A stretch of DNA of 30,032 nt, taken from the NCBI GenBank assembly GCA_937901525.1, contig CALDHX010000088.1, forward strand, positions 1 to 30,032, written 5' to 3'. Each line of letters starts with the position of its first letter. Position 1 is the stretch's first letter. Positions 25,605 to 30,032 of this stretch are shown in pieces. The notes below the pieces were generated by a model. That model did not search any database and was not told the origin of the DNA. It worked only from the letters and a program-made list of their open reading frames with translations. The translations under genes were made by a program, and so were the position numbers. This DNA comes from an uncultured Bacteroidales bacterium (GTDB lineage: Bacteria; Bacteroidota; Bacteroidia; Bacteroidales; P3).

Positions 25605-26213
25605 TTAAGCGGTTAGCATTGGTTTTACAATTCTCTTCATCCATGCAGGCATCATATCTACATCTTTAACAAGAGCCTCCTTGTCAGTTTCTTTCAATAC
25701 CAATTGTCGTATGACATTCAATTCGCTTTCTCCTACATTCTCTTTTTTTAGAGCTTTCAGAGCCTGAACAAGTAAAGAAATTAGACGAGTCTCATAACAG
25801 AAATTCTTGGGTACACCTCGCTTTAATACTACTTTTCTATTGGATAGATTTACAGTTCTTTCACTTCCAGTAGTTAAGTATGTGTAATTCATTGGCACTT
25901 GAGTTGATAAACCTAATGCATTTAACGCCGTCATACCAGATGGTAAGACCTCTGCGTTATCTCTAATAGCAATTGCTTGTACCACCTTATCAACCGATGG
26001 CAATACAACTCCAAATTTGCTTTTACTCGGTTTGGAATATATTCCATGTGCAATTTTAACAAGTATACCTTCAGTCGTTAATTCAGACAAAATGCTTCCC
26101 ACAAATTCTGTGTGGTATTCAGGGAAATCAGACCGAAACAGAATGCAATCTTCTGGCATCGCTTCTATGCGTTGCCTAAGAGTAATACCGTCTATAGAAT
26201 ATTCATTAGTCAT
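25605..26213 (-). CDS. abiEi: AbiEi/DUF6088-family antitoxin
   Basis: A 202-aa protein with an N-terminal winged-helix-like part (about 8-65, ending G-I-L-V-K-I-A-H-G-I-Y) and the C-terminal antitoxin region with L-P-S-G-M-T-A-L-N-A-L-G-L-S and a T-T-G-S-E-R-T motif. AbiEi antitoxins bind their own promoter and counteract AbiEii without a stable complex (family knowledge). It is upstream of abiEii in the same operon. The -7 box at 26253-26246 probably drives both and could be autoregulated. Confidence 0.85.
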   Translation of the reverse strand: MTNEYSIDGITLRQRIEAMPEDCILFRSDFPEYHTEFVGSILSELTTEGILVKIAHGIYSKPSKSKFGVVLPSVDKVVQAIAIRDNAEVLPSGMTALNALGLSTQVPMNYTYLTTGSERTVNLSNRKVVLKRGVPKNFCYETRLISLLVQALKALKKENVGESELNVIRQLVLKETDKEALVKDVDMMPAWMKRIVKPMLTA

Positions 26214-26245
26214 TCACCTTTGAAATTTTGATGATTTTTCAAATG

Positions 26246-26253
26246 CAAAGATA
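26246..26253 (-). promoter_or_regulatory. -7 box (TATCTTTG) of the abiE operon
   Basis: The minus strand reads TATCTTTG about 33 nt before the ATG at 26213. Confidence 0.55.
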
Positions 26254-26384
26254 CAAAAAGGATTCAAATAAATGATGATTTGCTAAGTAATTTATTCGTT
26301 AGGCTTTTCGGTTCAAGTTTTACTTGTCCTTTTTTTTTGTTTTTTATGAAAATTTCTTTGATTTTTGTGATTTTTTCTTTGACG

Positions 26385-26534
26385 ATGTTGGACAAGCATA
26401 GTCCCATTAGCGTCATCAGTAATGCTCTCGGTCATGACTCTGAGAAGACCATACTTATATATCTTTCAACGCTTGATACTTCAGTGGTGGATAATGCCAA
26501 TAGCGAGATTTTGGCTGCATTGGGAGAATGGTAA
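26385..26534 (+). pseudogene. Tyrosine recombinase (integrase) C-terminal remnant
   Basis: The frame ending with the TAA at 26534 contains P-I-S-V-I-S-N-A-L-G-H-D-S-E-K-T and then a Tyr-Leu (I-Y-L-S-T-L-D). These are the last conserved His region and the catalytic Tyr region of phage/transposon-type tyrosine recombinases. The 100 bases before it encode hydrophobic nonsense, and the rest of the catalytic domain is missing. It is a fragment of a former mobile element between the AbiE and DUF262 blocks. The rest of 26214-26384 holds only the abiE promoter and AT-rich filler. Confidence 0.7.
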
Positions 26535-26556
26535 AATGACTTTACCTTTCACATAT

Positions 26557-26609
26557 AATACTTTAATCTTCACACTTAATAAAATATATAATGTGAAGAT
26601 TAAAGTATT
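26557..26609. terminator. Perfect 18-bp hairpin downstream of the DUF262 gene
   Basis: The arms 26557-26574 and 26592-26609 are exact reverse complements with a 17-nt AT loop. It begins 10 nt after the stop of the minus-strand gene at 26620, so termination is the likely role. It could also be a terminal repeat of the lost element. Confidence 0.55.
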
Positions 26610-26619
26610 TAATTCGGTA

Positions 26620-28302
26620 TCAAATATCATTTACTATACGATCAATTTCATTATATAATTCATCTGCCATTATCTTAGTTCTTGTTTCCACTTTAAAGTT
26701 CTCAGCATTATTTCTATACCTATTTGCAAGATTTCGAACTGTCATAAAACTAGAACTATCATAGATTTGTATTTTTTCGTTCAATGGTTTATCACCACAC
26801 AGTTCGTTTAGTTTTTTTTCTAGTGGCATGAGATTTCCAATAATTGCATTCTCTCGATTTTGAGAATCTGGAAGTATATGCTCTATCGTAAATGATGGGA
26901 TTTCTACACGTCCTGATTTAATCTGCTCATGTATAGTTAAGGCCAACTCTGCCATTTGTTTATTCTTACTATCATTATAATACTCACAACGATTGGAATG
27001 TCCTATCAACTTAAAAGTGTTTAGGAACTCCTTTTTTGTAGGCATACGATTTCTTAAATGTTGTAAGAAGTTTTTTAACACTTCTTGGCTATACTCATTT
27101 TCTATTTGAAAAGCATACTTCTGAACACCTTCTGAAATCTTATTTGATGTTTCTTTGCTAATAAGATTGTAACAAACGAAAAAGTATTGTATACATTTTA
27201 AGACTTTAACAAGATTTTCTTCTGAAATTTTACCCAATTCATTTTGATGTAACAGACTGAGGTAAATAGGTCTAAATAATAAACTCCTATTAGACTGCAT
27301 AAATTTAAAAATCCTGTCAATTTCCGAAATCTGTTCTCCGTGTCTGTTTGACTCACATATAATTTGTTGATAATACTTTGCTTTGAGTTTTAAATCATCA
27401 AATAATATGTTTACATCTGCAATATTTGTGTTCCTCTTAATCGCATCATATACGGCTCTATTCTTAGTAACACCAGAGATTCCATATTTATGTGCAACAT
27501 AATATTGTAGAAAACTTGAAAGGTTTTTACCTAATCTGTTTTCGAGTTCCTCTTTCCATGCTTGTTGTGCAATGTCCACATTGTTAACCGGAACAGTGTA
27601 GCGCAATATGTAATTTTTAAGCAACTCATGATCTTCAAGATCTATACCTCTTGCATTGAGAATTTCAAATACAGTATACTTATCCTCATCAGTAGTTCTA
27701 ATATTGACATAATTAGTACTTATAAGCGAATTACGGAATGAAGCGACTTCTTCTGTATTTCGATTTGATAGATTATCATAAAAATACTTCAAACATTCTT
27801 CTATTACATCATCGTGTTTCTTATTCGTAATACAGTTTGTTATTAGTAATTTCATCGTGTTGTATGGACTATTTCTATTTGAAACATGAGAAACAAGATT
27901 CATAATGCAAGTGTGTACATCTGTATTCAAAGTACAAGAAGTATCATTGTTGATATTCGTAGTCTGGATGTAAGACAACAAGCCTTGAAATAGGGCCTCT
28001 TCACCTCGTTCTTTGAATATTTGTGCAATTACAACAAGAATCATAACTATAGTTGTAATACGTTGTTGACCATCAACGATTTCATAATATTCTATATCAT
28101 CGTTATTAGGATTAGGTAGAGTATTTAACACTATACTTCCTAAGAAATGAACCTTTCCAGTTTCTCTTAGAAAGTCCAAATCTTCCAATAAATTTTTCCA
28201 ATTATCAACCTTCCAAACGTACTTCCGTTGGTTTCTAGGTATAGAATAAATCTTCTTACCTAACAAAAAACTAATCTGTTGTTGATCTGCTTGAAATGCC
28301 AT
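26620..28302 (-). CDS. DUF262/DUF1524 (GmrSD-like) nuclease
   Basis: A 560-aa protein. The N-terminal DUF262 (ParB-like NTPase) domain has I-P-R-N-Q-R-K-Y-V-W at 21-30, L-G-S-I-V-L near 54-59 and D-G-Q-Q-R at 77-81. A helical middle follows. The C-terminal DUF1524 HNH domain has I-E474-H475-I-L-P and N490 (I-I-G-N-L). This is the GmrSD layout: type IV restriction enzymes that cut modified phage DNA, related to BrxU and SspE (family knowledge). The substrate cannot be told here. It starts 35 nt after a small winged-helix gene that may regulate it. Confidence 0.9.
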   Translation of the reverse strand: MAFQADQQQISFLLGKKIYSIPRNQRKYVWKVDNWKNLLEDLDFLRETGKVHFLGSIVLNTLPNPNNDDIEYYEIVDGQQRITTIVMILVVIAQIFKERGEEALFQGLLSYIQTTNINNDTSCTLNTDVHTCIMNLVSHVSNRNSPYNTMKLLITNCITNKKHDDVIEECLKYFYDNLSNRNTEEVASFRNSLISTNYVNIRTTDEDKYTVFEILNARGIDLEDHELLKNYILRYTVPVNNVDIAQQAWKEELENRLGKNLSSFLQYYVAHKYGISGVTKNRAVYDAIKRNTNIADVNILFDDLKLKAKYYQQIICESNRHGEQISEIDRIFKFMQSNRSLLFRPIYLSLLHQNELGKISEENLVKVLKCIQYFFVCYNLISKETSNKISEGVQKYAFQIENEYSQEVLKNFLQHLRNRMPTKKEFLNTFKLIGHSNRCEYYNDSKNKQMAELALTIHEQIKSGRVEIPSFTIEHILPDSQNRENAIIGNLMPLEKKLNELCGDKPLNEKIQIYDSSSFMTVRNLANRYRNNAENFKVETRTKIMADELYNEIDRIVNDI

Positions 28303-28337
28303 ATTAATCTACGGATATTGACGTTATTAGAATTTAT

Positions 28338-28550
28338 TTATTTTAGGGATTCAATTACAATCCACACTCCATTATTATCCTTACCTTCACGCTTTAGAAC
28401 TCCTGCTTTTTTCATCAAAGAAAGATCTCGTTCTATTGTACGTGTGGTTACCGACAAAGTCTCCGACATTTGTTTAGCTGAAATTGTCGGTGATTCTTTA
28501 ATTAGATTGAGTATTTTCTGTTGACGTTCAGTTAGTTTTGTCTCCGACAT
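28338..28550 (-). CDS. Small winged-helix DNA-binding protein (possible remnant of a larger ATP-binding regulator)
   Basis: A 70-aa protein with an HTH_11/DeoR-type winged helix: T-E-R-Q-Q-K-I-L-N-L-I, I-S-A-K-Q-M-S-E, T-R-T-I-E-R-D-L and the wing G-V-L-K-R-E-G. The frame stays open upstream to 28661 and reads N-V-G-D-F-V-G-D just before the ATG. Such V-G-D repeats precede the same domain at the C-terminus of AlbA_2/divergent-AAA regulator proteins (recollection, not checked). It may therefore be the tail of a truncated gene or a short stand-alone regulator of the DUF262 gene behind it. Confidence 0.65.
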   Translation of the reverse strand: MSETKLTERQQKILNLIKESPTISAKQMSETLSVTTRTIERDLSLMKKAGVLKREGKDNNGVWIVIESLK

Positions 28551-28661
28551 ATCACCGACAAAGTCTCCGACATTTTGATTGTCGGACGATGCAAAAATGA
28601 TAGTCTGAGATGGACTTGCCTGATGAAATGAGACAAAATGAATACTTATCTTGAATATGCG

Positions 28662-29219
28662 TTAGTAATGCTCTTTAATCTTTTCTATAGTTTTATCCAC
28701 ATCAATCTGTTTATACCAATCATCGTATTGCTTTTCATTTGTATTTAAGTAATCTAACCAAAGTGATAAACACAAATGATAAGCAAGCTCTGCATCGCTA
28801 AGAGATGAATTTTGCCCAATATAACCCTTACCTGCGCACCAAGTTTCTATGCTTACAGGATACAAATATGTTGGACCAGGAATTGTGATAATACGCGCAT
28901 AGCCATTTTCATCAATTACCAGCTTATTATTTTTCGAGTCATCGGCATTTGCCATTAAATTTTTAATTTCATCAAGCGTAAACAGATGAGATGGTTTACT
29001 TTCCCTTATAATATCAATATCCCACGACAGATATGCTAGCTCTGTATCTAATCCGTTTGCTTCACAGTCAGATTTTACTTTGTTGTTAATAGCTTCGATA
29101 AGTGCAATGACATTCTCTTTACTGTTGACTTCCAGCGCTTCTGACATATCAGTTTCTTTGAGTGCTTTGATATACCCATCTGTACAAAGATAATCTGCAT
29201 TTTTATTAAGAAAGTTCAT
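28662..29219 (-). CDS. Uncharacterised 185-aa protein
   Basis: I do not recognise this family. The protein is soluble and acidic, with no signal peptide or membrane segment. It shows an alpha-helical N-terminus, a central T-I-P-G-P-T-Y-L-Y-P-V strand region near residue 115 and Trp/Tyr-rich helices at the C-terminus. It lies in a minus-strand block with restriction-type genes, so an accessory or immunity role is possible but only inferred from position. The 123 nt upstream (29220-29342) contain no gene and no clear TAnnTTTG box. Confidence 0.65.
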   Translation of the reverse strand: MNFLNKNADYLCTDGYIKALKETDMSEALEVNSKENVIALIEAINNKVKSDCEANGLDTELAYLSWDIDIIRESKPSHLFTLDEIKNLMANADDSKNNKLVIDENGYARIITIPGPTYLYPVSIETWCAGKGYIGQNSSLSDAELAYHLCLSLWLDYLNTNEKQYDDWYKQIDVDKTIEKIKEHY

Positions 29220-29342
29220 AATTTTAAAGTCGGTATCTTTTATTCTTAAACGATAGATACAACTACAACTTGAGGTATTATTGACCGTTTGCGTAATAGT
29301 ATCTTTAAAATTCTATGTTTTTAGATTTTGATTGATGTAATT

Positions 29343-30032
29343 TTAGGGAGATGGTTTTGTAGGAACATTTAGTTTGTTCATATTATCATTTGATGAAATT
29401 TTTTGTTTAAAATCTGAAATATAGTATATTAGATTGATATATAATTCCCCTATATCTTCAAATTTAACAGGTAATCCACTATCATGAGACAATTCATTTG
29501 CAATCCGAGCGATTGTCTTTAAACGTGATTTGTCATCCGTATTCGTATATACATTTTTTTTTAGTGGTTTTGTTAAATCGCCTAACATAAGATTATTGTA
29601 ATCCTTATTTTTATTTTTTAAATTATCATGATAAAAACATGTAACCAATTTGAAAAAAGCCTCTGCAACTGTTCTTATTTGATTGCCATACATCTTGATA
29701 AAATCATCAATTTCTTCCTTGTCTTTTGTTTTTCCTATTTGATTAGAAAGTTTATTTAAGCAGTTTTTTAGACGTTCACCTAAAACCTCATTATTATATA
29801 AATACAAATATTTTTTAGAATCATATGCAGAGATAGGAAGTTTTTTAGGAATTATCCAAAATGAAGTAATTGGCGTTTTCATTGCTCTTATATACTCAGA
29901 TAACTTATTTTTTGTTCTTACCAAATTAGATGTAAAGAAACTAGACTTCTCATCATAACTCTTAATGGTATATTTACCTTTTTTTACAAATGACTCTATC
30001 ATTTCTTGATTCATCGTATATCCATTTACTAC
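29343..30032 (-). CDS. Uncharacterised protein, 5' end probably outside the window
   Basis: The first ATG inside the window is at 30014 and gives 223 aa, but the frame stays open through the right edge (V-V-N-G-Y-T before that Met), so the true start may lie beyond it. The protein is soluble, Lys- and Asn-rich and mostly helical. A segment I-A-R-I-A-N-E-L-S-H-D-S-G-L-P near residue 170 looks like helices found at the end of some defence ATPases or HEPN-like proteins. That likeness is weak, and no function is assigned. Confidence 0.6.
   Translation of the reverse strand, partial: VVNGYTMNQEMIESFVKKGKYTIKSYDEKSSFFTSNLVRTKNKLSEYIRAMKTPITSFWIIPKKLPISAYDSKKYLYLYNNEVLGERLKNCLNKLSNQIGKTKDKEEIDDFIKMYGNQIRTVAEAFFKLVTCFYHDNLKNKNKDYNNLMLGDLTKPLKKNVYTNTDDKSRLKTIARIANELSHDSGLPVKFEDIGELYINLIYYISDFKQKISSNDNMNKLNVPTKPSP

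Noticed and set aside
26422..26658. Open frame of 78 codons on the plus strand
   Set aside because: It overlaps the integrase remnant in another frame and runs through the hairpin; no domain is visible.
1..30032. CRISPR arrays, rRNA and tRNA genes
   Set aside because: No regularly spaced repeats with spacers and no tRNA-like cloverleaf or rRNA segments were recognised by eye. A covariance-model scan was not possible.

Overview
The window looks like the chromosome of an AT-rich member of the Bacteroidota, most likely Bacteroidales (inference). The reasons are a Bacteroidota-type LptD followed by a SPOR-domain amidase and an MCE/MlaD protein, GH109/GH35/GH27 glycosidases with secretion signals, repeated TAnnTTTG boxes (the Bacteroidota -7 promoter element) just upstream of genes, and starts without clear Shine-Dalgarno sequences. 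No rRNA, tRNA or CRISPR array was seen.

Layout. (1) 1-57: a terminator for a gene left of the window, then about 0.4 kb of gene-free DNA with a short tandem repeat. (2) 515-4796, minus strand: a defence-type block. It holds an uncharacterised 309-aa gene, an ABC-type ATPase and a DUF4435/TOPRIM protein, a pair with the architecture of PARIS (AriA/AriB). Behind it lie the 3' remnant of an SMC/DndD-like ATPase and a small partner gene. (3) 5076-7231, plus strand: an HNH nuclease gene and a gene fusing a methyltransferase, a HIT domain and a DNA-binding HTH. I do not recognise this pair as a named system. (4) 7362-12162: a fluoride channel (CrcB) and a GH35 beta-galactosidase on the minus strand, divergent from a GH27 alpha-galactosidase and an AraC regulator. 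(5) 12182-13902: a three-gene operon of small proteins, and a frameshifted outer-membrane barrel gene. (6) 13943-24533: a GH109-like lipoprotein gene, a Septu (ptuA-ptuB) cassette, then lptD divergent from amidase, mlaD-like, radical SAM and FeoB-like membrane genes. (7) 24568-30032, minus strand: AbiE type IV toxin-antitoxin, an integrase remnant, a DUF262/DUF1524 (GmrSD-like) nuclease, a small winged-helix gene and two uncharacterised genes, one of which runs up to the window edge.

The clearest evolutionary event is the Septu insertion. A 73-bp direct repeat carries the last 19 codons of lptD plus its stop and lies on both sides of ptuA-ptuB. The cassette therefore inserted at the 3' end of lptD and left an intact reading frame, pushing the GH109-like gene from about 24 nt behind lptD to 2.4 kb away. 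No recombinase is encoded in the cassette. Defence or defence-like genes occur in four separate places, mixed with ordinary envelope and glycan genes.

The best candidate for an undescribed system is the HNH plus methyltransferase-HIT-HTH pair. The second is the three-gene version of the ATPase/TOPRIM pair.
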